From: Gammaproteobacteria bacterium
GTDB lineage: Bacteria > Pseudomonadota > Gammaproteobacteria > Steroidobacterales > Steroidobacteraceae
Assembly (NCBI GenBank): GCA_028293745.1
Contig: JAQGOF010000056.1
Location: 1 to 43,528, forward strand
Direction of reading: 5' to 3'
Length of the DNA: 43,528 nt
Shown: positions 7,571 through 21,269 of the stretch, piece by piece
Layout: every line of letters starts with the position of its first letter
Position numbering within the stretch: the stretch's first letter is position 1
Translations under genes and position numbers: made by a program
The notes under the pieces: model-generated
Told to the model about the DNA's origin: nothing
The model's database searches: none
The model's input: only the letters and a program-made list of their open reading frames with translations

Positions 7571-9753
7571 GATTGCTCTCCAGGCTGCTGCTGGCCGCCC
7601 TGATCATCGCGGCCACGGGCGCCCGCGCGGAAGATGGTTACGACCTGTGGCTGCGTTATCGACTCATGAGCGGCGAATTGCTGAAGTCCTACCGGGAGTC
7701 AGCCCGTGAGATCGTGCCGGGTACGCCGTCTGCCACTTTGAACGTTGCGCAAAGCGAGCTGGCGCGCGGTCTGGGTGGACTGATGGGCATGGAGCTGCCC
7801 GTCTCGGCCCAACCGACCCGCGACGGAAGCGTCATCTTCGGGACACCCGCATCCTCGGCCTTGATCGCCAGGCTGAAGTTGGACGGGGCCGCCGGCGGCC
7901 TGGATCGGACCGGCAACGAGGGCTACCTGATCCGCAGTCTCGGCTACGAAGGTCACCGCGTGACCATCATTGCTGCCAATGCCGACATCGGAGTTCTTTA
8001 CGGTACCTTTCATTTCCTCAGACTGCTGCAAACACATCAGCCCATCGAGCATCTCGATGTCGTCTCTGCGCCCCGCATCCAGCGTCGCGTCCTCGACCAT
8101 TGGGACAATCTCGATCGAACGGTGGAGCGCGGCTATGCGGGCCAGTCCATCTGGGATTGGCACAAGCTGCCGGACTACCTGGACCCTCGCTACACTGACT
8201 ACGCACGCGCCTGCGCTTCGCTGGGTATCAACGGCACCATTCCCACGAACGTCAACGCCAGCCCGATCGGCCTCACACGGCCTTATCTGCAGAAGTATGC
8301 GTCGCTGGCCGATGTCTTCCGGCCGTACGGAGTGCGTATCTACCTGACGGCGCGCTTCAGTGCGCCGATTGAGTCAGGTGGCCTCAAGACCGCCGACCCT
8401 CTCGACCCCGCGGTACGAGCCTGGTGGCGGGCCAAGGCTGACGAGATCTACGCACTCATCCCGGATTTCGGCGGCTTCCTCGTGAAGGCCAACTCCGAGG
8501 GGCAGCCCGGCCCGCAGGATTACTCCCGTACGCATGCGGACGGCGCCAACATGCTCGCCGAGGCCGTTGCACCTCACGGCGGAATCATCATGTGGCGCGC
8601 ATTCGTGTACTCACAGAACCAGCCCGATGACCGCGCCAAACAGGCGTACGCGGAATTCGTGCCATTGGACGGGAAGTTCCGGGACAACGTCGTGTTGCAG
8701 GTGAAGAACGGCCCGATCGATTTCCAGCCGCGCGAGCCATTTCATCCCCTCTTCGGAGCGATGCCCCGGACGCCGTTGATGTTGGAGCTGCAGATCACCA
8801 AGGAATACCTCGGTTTCGCAACACACCTGGTGTACCTGGCTCCCCTGTTCGAAGAGACTCTTCGATCGGACACGTACGCCAAGGGACCGGATTCCACGGT
8901 TGCGAAGGTCATCGACGGCTCATTGTCCGGCCATGGTCCGCACACGACAGGCATGGCCGGCGTCGCCAACATCGGCTCCGACCGCAATTGGACCGGCTCG
9001 CACTTCGATCAGGCCAACTGGTATGCCTTCGGGCGCCTGGCGTGGGATCCCGCGCTCACATCGGCCGATATCGCCGCCGAATGGGTCAAGATGACCTTCT
9101 CCATTGAGCCGGCGTTCGTCGCGCCGGTGGTTGGAATGATGCTGGGATCGCGCGAGGCGGCGGTTGAATACATGACGCCGCTGGGTCTGCATCACCAGAT
9201 GTCACGCCACGGTCACTATGGCCCGGGCCCGTGGGTCGGCGGCGGTGCGCGCGCCGACTGGACGTCCGTGTACTTCAATCGCGCCGACGCCGGGGGAATT
9301 GGCTTCGATCGGACCAAGACGGGCAGCAACGCCGTCGCCCAGTACACACCGCACGTGGCGGGCCAGTTTGCGGATCTCAAGCGGGTACCGGAGAAATATC
9401 TGCTCTGGTTCCATCATGTTCCCTGGGACTATCGCCTCTCCTCGGGGCGCACGCTGTGGGATGAGCTCGTGATCGATTATACGCAGGGAGTACAAAGGGT
9501 CTCCGGGATGCGCAGCACCTGGGCCGGCCTCGCCGCCTTCGTGGATCCCGAGCGCTATGCGCAGGTGAGCGCATTCCTGGCCATTCAGGAAAAAGAGGCC
9601 AAGTGGTGGCGCGACGCGAGCATTGCGTATTTCCAGACATTCTCCCAGCGGCCCCTGCCCGCCGGCTACGAGCCTCCGGAGCACGACCTCCAATACTACG
9701 AAGCGCTATGTTTCCCCTACGTCCCCGGCAGTGCGCCGCAACCGTGCCAGTAG
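7567..9753 (+). CDS. aguA: GH67 alpha-glucuronidase, exported
   Basis: A 728-residue protein, normal GH67 length. An N-terminal signal peptide (LLSRLLLAALIIAATGARA) precedes a GH67 N-terminal domain, a TIM-barrel catalytic domain and the C-terminal domain. Catalytic residues match those of the Cellvibrio enzyme: Glu311 in VKANSEGQPGPQDYSR (general acid), Asp385 in KNGPIDFQPREP and Glu413 in LQITKEYLG, the last two 28 residues apart as in the model enzyme. GH67 enzymes remove 4-O-methyl-glucuronic acid from the non-reducing end of glucuronoxylan oligosaccharides. It overlaps the NPP gene by 4 bp and is followed by a GH3 gene, a sensible pair for xylo-oligosaccharide breakdown in the periplasm. 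Confidence 0.95.
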   Translation: MRLLSRLLLAALIIAATGARAEDGYDLWLRYRLMSGELLKSYRESAREIVPGTPSATLNVAQSELARGLGGLMGMELPVSAQPTRDGSVIFGTPASSALIARLKLDGAAGGLDRTGNEGYLIRSLGYEGHRVTIIAANADIGVLYGTFHFLRLLQTHQPIEHLDVVSAPRIQRRVLDHWDNLDRTVERGYAGQSIWDWHKLPDYLDPRYTDYARACASLGINGTIPTNVNASPIGLTRPYLQKYASLADVFRPYGVRIYLTARFSAPIESGGLKTADPLDPAVRAWWRAKADEIYALIPDFGGFLVKANSEGQPGPQDYSRTHADGANMLAEAVAPHGGIIMWRAFVYSQNQPDDRAKQAYAEFVPLDGKFRDNVVLQVKNGPIDFQPREPFHPLFGAMPRTPLMLELQITKEYLGFATHLVYLAPLFEETLRSDTYAKGPDSTVAKVIDGSLSGHGPHTTGMAGVANIGSDRNWTGSHFDQANWYAFGRLAWDPALTSADIAAEWVKMTFSIEPAFVAPVVGMMLGSREAAVEYMTPLGLHHQMSRHGHYGPGPWVGGGARADWTSVYFNRADAGGIGFDRTKTGSNAVAQYTPHVAGQFADLKRVPEKYLLWFHHVPWDYRLSSGRTLWDELVIDYTQGVQRVSGMRSTWAGLAAFVDPERYAQVSAFLAIQEKEAKWWRDASIAYFQTFSQRPLPAGYEPPEHDLQYYEALCFPYVPGSAPQPCQ

Positions 9754-9837
9754 TGCGATTTACTATTCTGCTGTGCTTCTGGGCAATCAGTGCACAGGGG
9801 ATTCAACACAGATGCGGTCTGCGCCTGGCACGAGTTA

Positions 9838-9851
9838 TGATAGCGCTACCA
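9838..9851. promoter_or_regulatory. xyl-box-like operator upstream of the GH3 gene
   Basis: The 14-base site reads TGGTAGCGCTATCA on the minus strand, an imperfect palindrome around TAGCGCTA. It differs at one position from the Xanthomonas xyl-box TGGTAGCGCTAACA, as I recall it, which is bound by the LacI-family repressor XylR. It lies about 60 bases before the GH3 start, in a 160-base gap. Regulation by xylo-oligosaccharide status is inferred. Confidence 0.5.
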
Positions 9852-9912
9852 ATTTCACGAGCGCAATATCCGTAGTGCATGGTGTGCCGGATATATCACA
9901 AGGGGGTCTGTG

Positions 9913-12273
9913 ATGAGGGTACGGGCTATCAAAGCGGTGATCACCGCCCTGCTGGCAACCACGGGGCTGTTTTCATTGACAGCGTTGGGACGGAACGCTC
10001 CCGTCTACCGCGATGCCGCCGCTCCTGTGGAACAGCGTGTCGAAGACCTGCTTGCGCGCATGACTCTCGAAGAAAAGATCGCGCAAATCACCACTGCCTG
10101 GAACCGCAAACAGGAAATATTCACTCCCACCAACGACTTCGACCCGGTGAAGGCACGCCAGGCGTTCCCCGCCGGCATCGGGCACATCGCAAGACCGAGT
10201 GACCTGCGGGGTTCCGGCAGCGACCCCTTGCAACAGCCGTTCCGCGATGCCCGCCAGACTGTTGCGCTGGTCAATGCAATTCAGCACCACGCCGTGAAGG
10301 ACACGCGGCTCGGCATTCCGGTCCTGTTTCACGAGGAGGGACTGCACGGCTATGCGGCGCGGGATGCCACCAGCTTTCCGCAGGCGATTGCGCTTGCGAG
10401 CTCCTGGGACCCCGAGTTGTTGACTCGCGTCTTCACGATAGCCGGGCGGGAAATCCGCGCACGTGGCGTGCAAATGGTGCTGGCGCCCGTCGTGGACGTG
10501 GCACGCGATCCGCGCTGGGGTCGAATCGAGGAGACCTACGGCGAGGACCCCTATCTCGTCGGTCAACTCGGAATTGCCGCCGTACGTGGCTTTCAGGGTG
10601 ATGCCCTGCCCCTCGCTCCAGGCAGGGTGTTTGCAACGCTCAAACACATGACAGGCCATGGACAGCCCGAAGGTGGTACCAACGTCGGGCCCGCCAGCAT
10701 CTCGGAGCGGACTCTGCGCGAAGTGTTCTTCCCTCCTTTTGGAGCGGCGATTCAATCGGCGCATGCGTTGAATGTCATGGCCTCGTACAACGAGATCGAC
10801 GGTATTCCGTCGCACGCCAACCACTGGCTGTTGCACGACATCCTGCGCGCAGAGATGGGATTCACGGGAGCCGTCGTCAGCGACTATGAAGGAGTCGAGC
10901 AACTCCAGACACTGCACCATGTGGAACCTGATCTGCTGCATGCCGCCGTGCGAGCGCTGCACGCCGGCGTAGATTTCGATGTGCCGGATGGGCAAGCCTA
11001 TGCCAAATTGCCGGACGCCCTCGCAGCCGGACTCGTCACCCAAGCCGAAATCGACACTGCGGTCCGGCGCATGCTGCGCATGAAATTCCTCGCGGGCCTG
11101 TTTGAGAATCCCTACGCCGATGCCCGGTACGCGCAGACCATTACAAACAACGCCGAGGCGCGCACACTCGCCGAACAGGCCGCGCGGGAAACGACCGTAC
11201 TCCTCAAGAATGACGGCACCCTGCCACTGCATGCAGCGAGTCTCAAAACACTCGCCGTCATTGGGCCCAACGCGGCCAAAGTGGATCTCGGAGGCTACTC
11301 CAACGTGCCCGCACACACGGTAAGCGTTCTGGACGGCATCAAGGCGAAGGTTGCAGATCGCGTGCACATCGTGAGCGCCGAGGGTGTACGGATCACGGAG
11401 AAGGGCGACTGGTATTCCGACGAAGTCGTGCTCGCCAGGCGGGAAGACAACCTGGCCAGAATCAAGGAGGCCGTCAGCGTTGCCCAAGGCGCGGATGAAA
11501 TCGTACTGGTCATCGGCGGCAGCAGCGCGATCAGTCGCGAAGGCTGGGACAAGTCCCACCTGGGCGATCGCGCCAACATCGGCCTCATCGCGCAGCAGGA
11601 TGAACTGGCCCAGGCCTTGTTCGCCCTCGGCAAACCGGTCGTCGTGCTGCTCATCAATGGCGCGCCCCTGTCGATTCCCGAAGTAGCCGGGCGGGCCAAC
11701 GCCTTGGTGGAGGCCTGGTATCCCGGCCAGGAAGGCGGCACGGCGCTCGCCGATATTCTGTTTGGTGATGCCAGTCCGGGCGGCAAGCTGCCCGTGACCA
11801 TTGCGCGCTCGAGCGGGCAGCTGCCCCTGTTCTATAACCAGAAACCCAGCGCCCACCGCGGCTACCTGTTTGATTCGAAGGATCCCCTGTTCCCATTCGG
11901 GTTCGGGCTGTCCTACACCACGTTCGAGATCAGCGCGCCGCATCTGTCGGCAGCGCAGATCAAGTCGAATCAGCCGGTCACGGTGTCAGTGGATGTGCGG
12001 AACACCGGCAAGGTCGCTGGCGACGAAGTCGTGCAACTCTACGTGCATGACGTCGTGAGCTCTGTAACGCGCCCCGTCAAGGAGCTCAAGGGTTTCCGGC
12101 GCGTAACGCTCGCGCCCGGCCAGGGCACGACAGTTCAATTCACTCTGGACAGTGAGGCTTTCGCACTGTGGGACGAGCACATGAAGCACGTCGTGGAGCC
12201 GGGCGCCTTTGAGATCATGGCGGGACCCAACTCGGTGGACCTCAAAACGGCCACGCTCGATGTGACCTCGTGA
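9913..12273 (+). CDS. GH3 beta-xylosidase/beta-glucosidase, exported
   Basis: The ATG at 9913 sits six bases after AGGGGG; a GTG directly before it is an alternative start. The protein has 786 residues, with a signal peptide (IKAVITALLATTGLFSLTALG). It has the full GH3 layout: the N-terminal barrel begins at RVEDLLARMTLEEKIAQIT, the nucleophile is Asp324 in GAVVSDYEGVEQL, the alpha/beta sandwich domain carries Glu543 in SREGWDKSHLGD as likely acid/base, and a C-terminal fibronectin-III-like domain starts near VTVSVDVRNTGKVAGDEVVQLYV. Similar enzymes release xylose or glucose from short oligosaccharides. Next to a GH67 gene, beta-xylosidase activity is more likely, but motifs alone cannot decide. 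The gene ends 13 bp from the convergent serS. Confidence 0.93.
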   Translation: MRVRAIKAVITALLATTGLFSLTALGRNAPVYRDAAAPVEQRVEDLLARMTLEEKIAQITTAWNRKQEIFTPTNDFDPVKARQAFPAGIGHIARPSDLRGSGSDPLQQPFRDARQTVALVNAIQHHAVKDTRLGIPVLFHEEGLHGYAARDATSFPQAIALASSWDPELLTRVFTIAGREIRARGVQMVLAPVVDVARDPRWGRIEETYGEDPYLVGQLGIAAVRGFQGDALPLAPGRVFATLKHMTGHGQPEGGTNVGPASISERTLREVFFPPFGAAIQSAHALNVMASYNEIDGIPSHANHWLLHDILRAEMGFTGAVVSDYEGVEQLQTLHHVEPDLLHAAVRALHAGVDFDVPDGQAYAKLPDALAAGLVTQAEIDTAVRRMLRMKFLAGLFENPYADARYAQTITNNAEARTLAEQAARETTVLLKNDGTLPLHAASLKTLAVIGPNAAKVDLGGYSNVPAHTVSVLDGIKAKVADRVHIVSAEGVRITEKGDWYSDEVVLARREDNLARIKEAVSVAQGADEIVLVIGGSSAISREGWDKSHLGDRANIGLIAQQDELAQALFALGKPVVVLLINGAPLSIPEVAGRANALVEAWYPGQEGGTALADILFGDASPGGKLPVTIARSSGQLPLFYNQKPSAHRGYLFDSKDPLFPFGFGLSYTTFEISAPHLSAAQIKSNQPVTVSVDVRNTGKVAGDEVVQLYVHDVVSSVTRPVKELKGFRRVTLAPGQGTTVQFTLDSEAFALWDEHMKHVVEPGAFEIMAGPNSVDLKTATLDVTS

Positions 12274-12286
12274 GCCTGACCGAAGG

Positions 12287-14923
<2,637 letters not shown>

Positions 14924-14927
<4 letters not shown>

Positions 14928-15601
14928 TTCTTCGGTGTTCCGATCACATCCACGCCCGGTGGCGGCGTGAAGCTGACCTCTTCGGGTGCGACGTGACCGT
15001 TGCGTTCGACATGATCGAACAGCACCGTGGCGGTTTGACCGAGCTTGTCCTCCAGGATCATGCGTTTGAGCTCTTTACCCTCAAAACCCATGAGCGCCCG
15101 GCGGAAATCAGCCTCGCTGCCGTGTGGCTCGACCAGAACCCAATCCAGTCCGTCGCGCTTCGGGGCAGGCGTGATCGTAAAGTTCTTACGCGCATCAACG
15201 GTACCGGACAACAACATTGCCGGCGTCGCAGACAGGGCAGCGTCGGCCGGCTTCACGGTAACCTGTTGGAGATCACGATCCAGGAACCACAAGTTGCGCC
15301 CGTCAGCGACCATCAGCTGACCTCCACTGGCGCCCGGCACCGCGCCGGGGCCCGCGGTCGCACCGGCACCCGCGCCACTCCCCTGAGGGTGGATCTCCCA
15401 ACTGAACTTGCCGGGACGAGAGACAATCAGTGTGCCGCTCGAGCGATCTATCTCCCGGCCGTGCGCATCGGCCAGTGTCTGTAGGAATGTTGCCCGCAAC
15501 GTCTTCATGTCGTCGAGATAGCTGTCGAGCGGCGTTGCGGCAGCGTATGCGGCAGGCACCCACGCGACCATCGCGAGGAGGGCCAGTAGAAGCTTCGACA
15601 T
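14924..15601 (-). CDS. lolA: Outer-membrane lipoprotein carrier protein LolA
   Basis: The start is ATG 15601-15599 (MSKLLLALLAMVAWVPAAYA), with an AAGGA-type ribosome-binding site overlapping the ftsK end; an upstream extension of the frame lies inside ftsK and is ignored. The protein has 225 residues: a 20-residue signal peptide, then the LolA fold (LDSYLDDMKTLRATFLQTLADAHG, GTLIVSRPGKFSWEI, LMVADGRNLWFLDRDLQQVTV). LolA takes lipoproteins from LolCDE across the periplasm to LolB. The odd feature is a Gly/Ala/Pro-rich insert at residues about 74-94, between two strands, that the E. coli protein lacks. Translation is coupled to rarA. Confidence 0.94.
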
Positions 15602-15608
15602 TACGGAA

Positions 15609-17942
15609 TCATCCTTCCGGCGGAGCCGGTACGAGCACTTCGCGCGCCCCGTTGGATTGCAGGGGACCGACGAGGCCCGCATTCTCCATCGCCTCCAGCA
15701 GGCGTGCCGCGCGGTTGTAACCGATCTTCAACCGCCGCTGGACGTACGAGATGGAAGGTTTGCGCTCCGTCGTGACAATCTTGACGGCCTCATCGTACAA
15801 CGCATCCGCTTCCGGATCTTCGGCCGCACCACCCTCGCCTTCTTCCGCCGGGAAACCCGGGATGGGTGTCCGCGGTCCAGACAGAACCTCGTCGATGTAA
15901 TCGGGCGCCGTTGACCTCTTGAGTACCTCGACCACCCGATGCACTTCCGCATCCGAGACAAACGCGCCATGCACTCGTGTTGGCATTGAAGTGCCGGAGG
16001 GCAGGTAGAGCATGTCGCCGTGTCCCAGGAGAGTTTCGGCGCCCATCTGATCCAGGATGGTGCGCGAATCCACCTTGGCCGACACCTGGAAGGCGATCCG
16101 GCACGGAATGTTGGCCTTGATCAAACCCGTGATGACGTCCACTGACGGACGTTGCGTCGCCAGGATCAGGTGGATGCCCGACGCACGCGCCTTCTGGGCA
16201 AGTCGTGCAATGAGCTCTTCCACCTTCTTGCCGACGATCATCATCAGGTCAGCCAGCTCGTCGATGACCACGACGATGTAGGGCAGCGGCGTCAGATTCG
16301 GGATGGTGCTCTGATCGAACGTCGGATCATTGGAGGCCTTGAGCGTCATCACCGGATCGCGGATCGGCTTGCCTTCATCGATGGCTTCTTTCACGCGACG
16401 GTTGAAACCGGCGATGTTGCGCACGCCAAGAGCTGCCATGAGCTGGTAGCGACGCTCCATCTCGGCCACTGACCAGCGCAGCGCATTCGCTGCCTGCTTC
16501 ATGTCGGTCACCACCGGCGCAAGCAGGTGTGGGATGCCCTCGTACACCGAGAGCTCCAGCATCTTCGGATCGATCATGATCAGCCGCACGTGCTCGGCGG
16601 TGGATTTATAAAGCAGCGACAGCACCATCGCATTGATGCCGACCGACTTCCCCGAGCCCGTGGTACCGGCGATCAGCAGATGCGGCATGCGCGCCAGGTC
16701 GGCAACCATCGGCTGCCCACCAATGTCCTTGCCGAGTGCCAGTGCGATCGGAGAATTAGTCTCGTCATACGCCTTGGAACGCAGGATCTCGCCAAGCGTT
16801 ACAACCTCGCGCTTCTCGTTCGCAATCTCGAGGCCCATCACACTCTTACCCGGGATGACCTCCACGACGCGAACGCTCAGCACCGATAGTGCGCGTGCCA
16901 GATCCTTCTGAAGGCTCGTAATCTGACTCGCCTTCACGCCAGGCGCCGGACGCAGCTCGAAGCGCGTAACCACGGGTCCCGGTTGAACGGCGACAACTTC
17001 GGCTTCGATGCCGAAATCCTTGAGTTTCATCTCCACCAGCCGTGACAACGCCTCCAGCGCCTCCGCAGAGTACGCCGGCTCGTGCGGCGGCGGATCATCC
17101 AGCAGATTGAGGGGCGGCAGCTCGTTGGCTTTCACGGGCGCAAACAGCTCGACCTGACGCTCTTTCTCGACCCGCTCGCTCTTCTGGACGATCGGTGTCG
17201 GCGGCTCAATGCGTGGCGGCGTTCGCGTACCGGTTTTCTTCTCCTCGGTCTTCGCAGCTTCCTTGCGCGCCTGCTTTCGCTCCCGGCCCGCGGCTACGTC
17301 CTTCTTGGTGGCGGAGCGGGTGCGCAGCCATGAGATGCCGTCCCAAACGGCGCCTCCGATGCGATCCATCACGGTGAACCAGGACACGTGGAAGGCGAGT
17401 GACAGTCCCGCCATCCACGCAGCAATCATCAGCAGCGTCGCACCCAGAAAATCGAGTCCGGACGCCAATCCCCTGCCAACCAGGCTACCTACCACTCCAC
17501 CCGCTGTCTGACGGAGCGAACCGGCATCCCAGTGCAGCGTCACGAGCCCGCAGCTGGTTACGAGTACGACCACGAAGCCCGCGATGCGCACGGCGGTATT
17601 GAGCCTGGAGGTCTGTTCCGCCTTGTCGCGTCGGAACAGCAGCCAGCAGGCCGCACCCAGCATGACCGGGAACAGAAAAGCCGGACGGCCAAACAGGAAG
17701 AACAGCACATCGGCCAGCCACGCGCCGATGGGCCCGATCCGGTTGTGCACGACCGACGAGTTGCCCGTGAACGAGAACCCGGGGTCATCCGGGCTATAGG
17801 TCACGAGCGCTGTGAACATCACCAGCGCCACTACGCCAAGAGCGATGATCGCGCTCTCGCGCAGACCACGGGCTACGGCCGATGTGAATCGGAATGAATT
17901 GCGCACCTGCGCGGACGTGTCGGCCAATCCTGACGGCTCCAT
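15609..17942 (-). CDS. ftsK: DNA translocase FtsK
   Basis: A 777-residue protein. The N-terminal region has four hydrophobic segments (about 28-190) that anchor it at the division septum. A short charged linker (about 210-290) is much shorter than the E. coli linker, whose protein exceeds 1300 residues. The motor domain has Walker [13 protein letters not shown] (about 427-438) and Walker [14 protein letters not shown]. The C-terminal gamma winged-helix ([30 protein letters not shown]) reads polar KOPS sequences. FtsK pumps chromosome dimers toward dif and activates XerCD. It is the first gene of the ftsK-lolA-rarA run, with a TATAAT -10 box just upstream. Confidence 0.97.
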   Translation of the reverse strand: MEPSGLADTSAQVRNSFRFTSAVARGLRESAIIALGVVALVMFTALVTYSPDDPGFSFTGNSSVVHNRIGPIGAWLADVLFFLFGRPAFLFPVMLGAACWLLFRRDKAEQTSRLNTAVRIAGFVVVLVTSCGLVTLHWDAGSLRQTAGGVVGSLVGRGLASGLDFLGATLLMIAAWMAGLSLAFHVSWFTVMDRIGGAVWDGISWLRTRSATKKDVAAGRERKQARKEAAKTEEKKTGTRTPPRIEPPTPIVQKSERVEKERQVELFAPVKANELPPLNLLDDPPPHEPAYSAEALEALSRLVEMKLKDFGIEAEVVAVQPGPVVTRFELRPAPGVKASQITSLQKDLARALSVLSVRVVEVIPGKSVMGLEIANEKREVVTLGEILRSKAYDETNSPIALALGKDIGGQPMVADLARMPHLLIAGTTGSGKSVGINAMVLSLLYKSTAEHVRLIMIDPKMLELSVYEGIPHLLAPVVTDMKQAANALRWSVAEMERRYQLMAALGVRNIAGFNRRVKEAIDEGKPIRDPVMTLKASNDPTFDQSTIPNLTPLPYIVVVIDELADLMMIVGKKVEELIARLAQKARASGIHLILATQRPSVDVITGLIKANIPCRIAFQVSAKVDSRTILDQMGAETLLGHGDMLYLPSGTSMPTRVHGAFVSDAEVHRVVEVLKRSTAPDYIDEVLSGPRTPIPGFPAEEGEGGAAEDPEADALYDEAVKIVTTERKPSISYVQRRLKIGYNRAARLLEAMENAGLVGPLQSNGAREVLVPAPPEG

Positions 17943-17966
17943 CTGGCAAAAATACGAGCAGCAGCC

Positions 17967-17972
17967 ATTATA
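17967..17972 (-). promoter_or_regulatory. -10 element of the ftsK promoter
   Basis: On the minus strand the sequence reads TATAAT, 24 bases before the ftsK ATG, in the 118-base gap between divergent ftsK and trxB. No good -35 match is visible at 16-18 bases, so activation or an extended contact may be needed. Confidence 0.45.
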
Positions 17973-18054
17973 GTGCCTGGGGACTCATCCCATGGGAGGA
18001 GCGCAAGCCACTTGACGGGCTTGCTACCATGGCTCACTTGAATCAATGAGATAG

Positions 18055-20176
<2,122 letters not shown>

Positions 20177-20180
<4 letters not shown>

Positions 20181-20866
20181 AATCAATCACGTGGCTCTCG
20201 CCACAAGATGCCCCGGATTGTTTTCCTCCACCCGATCAGGCGCTGGATGATCCTGCCGGGTTGCTTGCTGCCGGCGGAGACCTGTCGCCAGCGCGATTGC
20301 TGGCTGCATATCAACGCGGGATCTTTCCCTGGTATTCCCCCGGGCAACCGGTGTTGTGGTGGTCACCCGATCCGCGCGCAGTGCTCTTTCCCGAAGAATT
20401 CCGGTGCACGCGTAGCCTGAGCAAAACGATACGCAACGGGGGCTTTTCAGTTGAAGTTGATCGCGACTTTGCGGCGATCATCGACAGTTGTGCCGCTCCC
20501 AGGTCGCACAGCCTGGGCACTTGGATCACGACGGAGATGCGCAACGCCTACCTCCACCTGCATCGCCTCAAATACGCCCACAGCATCGAGGCCTACCGCA
20601 ATGGCGCGTTGGCCGGAGGACTGTACGGCGTGCGGATGGGCAGCGTCTTTTTTGGCGAATCCATGTTCAGCCGGGAACGCGATGCTTCCAAGGTGGCGCT
20701 GGCTCATCTCGTGGAGCTCTGTCGCCGCAATGCCATTGCGGTGATCGACTGCCAGCTGCCCACCCGCCACCTGGAAAGCCTGGGTGCCCGGGCTATCGCG
20801 CGCGCTCAGTTCCAGTCCCTGTTGCGCGAGCACATCGAAGTAGCGCCGCGGGCACTCGCCCGCTAG
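20177..20866 (+). CDS. aat: Leucyl/phenylalanyl-tRNA-protein transferase
   Basis: A 229-residue protein with a GTG start that overlaps the previous stop. Family motifs are present: LLAAGGDLSPARLLAAYQRGIFPWYSPGQPVLWWSPDPR, HSLGTWITTEMRNAYLHLH, SIEAYRNGALAGGLYGV, GSVFFGESMFSRERDASKVALAHL and IDCQLPTRHLESLGAR. The enzyme moves Leu or Phe from tRNA to proteins with N-terminal Arg or Lys, making primary N-degrons that ClpS delivers to ClpAP. clpA and clpS lie 0.4 and 2.7 kb downstream, and infA follows as in E. coli. No arginyl/leucyl transferase (bpt) gene lies beside it. Confidence 0.97.
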
Positions 20867-20953
20867 CCTGCGCCCCCGGCCCGCGCACCGGCAAAATTGC
20901 ATTGCCCTCCACGTTTATGCAGAATTCGCGCCCCTCAAGTCGATAAAGGCCGT

Positions 20954-21172
20954 ATGTCTAAGGAAGATGCATTGCAGATGGAAGGCGAGGTCGTGGAGAC
21001 CCTGCCGAATACGACGTTCCGCGTGAAACTCAAGAATGGTCACGTGGTGACCGCGCACATCTCAGGGAAAATGCGGAAAAACTACATCCGCATCCTCACG
21101 GGTGATGCCGTGACCGTGGAAATGACCCCGTACGATCTGACGAAGGGTCGAATCATTTATCGCGGGCGCTAA
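20954..21172 (+). CDS. infA: Translation initiation factor IF-1
   Basis: A 72-residue protein starting [19 protein letters not shown], exactly the usual IF-1 length; upstream in-frame codons are ignored for that reason. The OB fold is complete ([51 protein letters not shown]). IF-1 binds the 30S A site during initiation. Position between aat and clpA is conserved with E. coli. It is convergent with clpA, with a strong hairpin between the two. Confidence 0.98.
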   Translation: MSKEDALQMEGEVVETLPNTTFRVKLKNGHVVTAHISGKMRKNYIRILTGDAVTVEMTPYDLTKGRIIYRGR

Positions 21173-21233
21173 CGCCCCCAATAGCCTGCAAATACCGCGG
21201 CCGCGAAGCCGCTCCCCGCCCCTCCCGCTTGCG

Positions 21234-21262
21234 AGTCGCCCGCCGCATTGCAGCGGGCGACT
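21234..21262. terminator. Hairpin between convergent infA and clpA
   Basis: AGTCGCCCGC and GCGGGCGACT form a perfect 10-bp GC-rich stem around a 9-base loop. It sits between two converging genes, so it could stop transcripts from both sides. There is no T-run, so the mechanism is uncertain. Confidence 0.5.
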
Positions 21263-21269
21263 GTGCAGG

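Noticed and set aside
9973..11943. Long open frame (656 codons) on the minus strand across the GH3 gene
   Set aside because: Antisense shadow of a clear GH3 enzyme in GC-rich DNA. No motif or ribosome-binding site was found, and the composition is skewed toward Arg, Gly and His.
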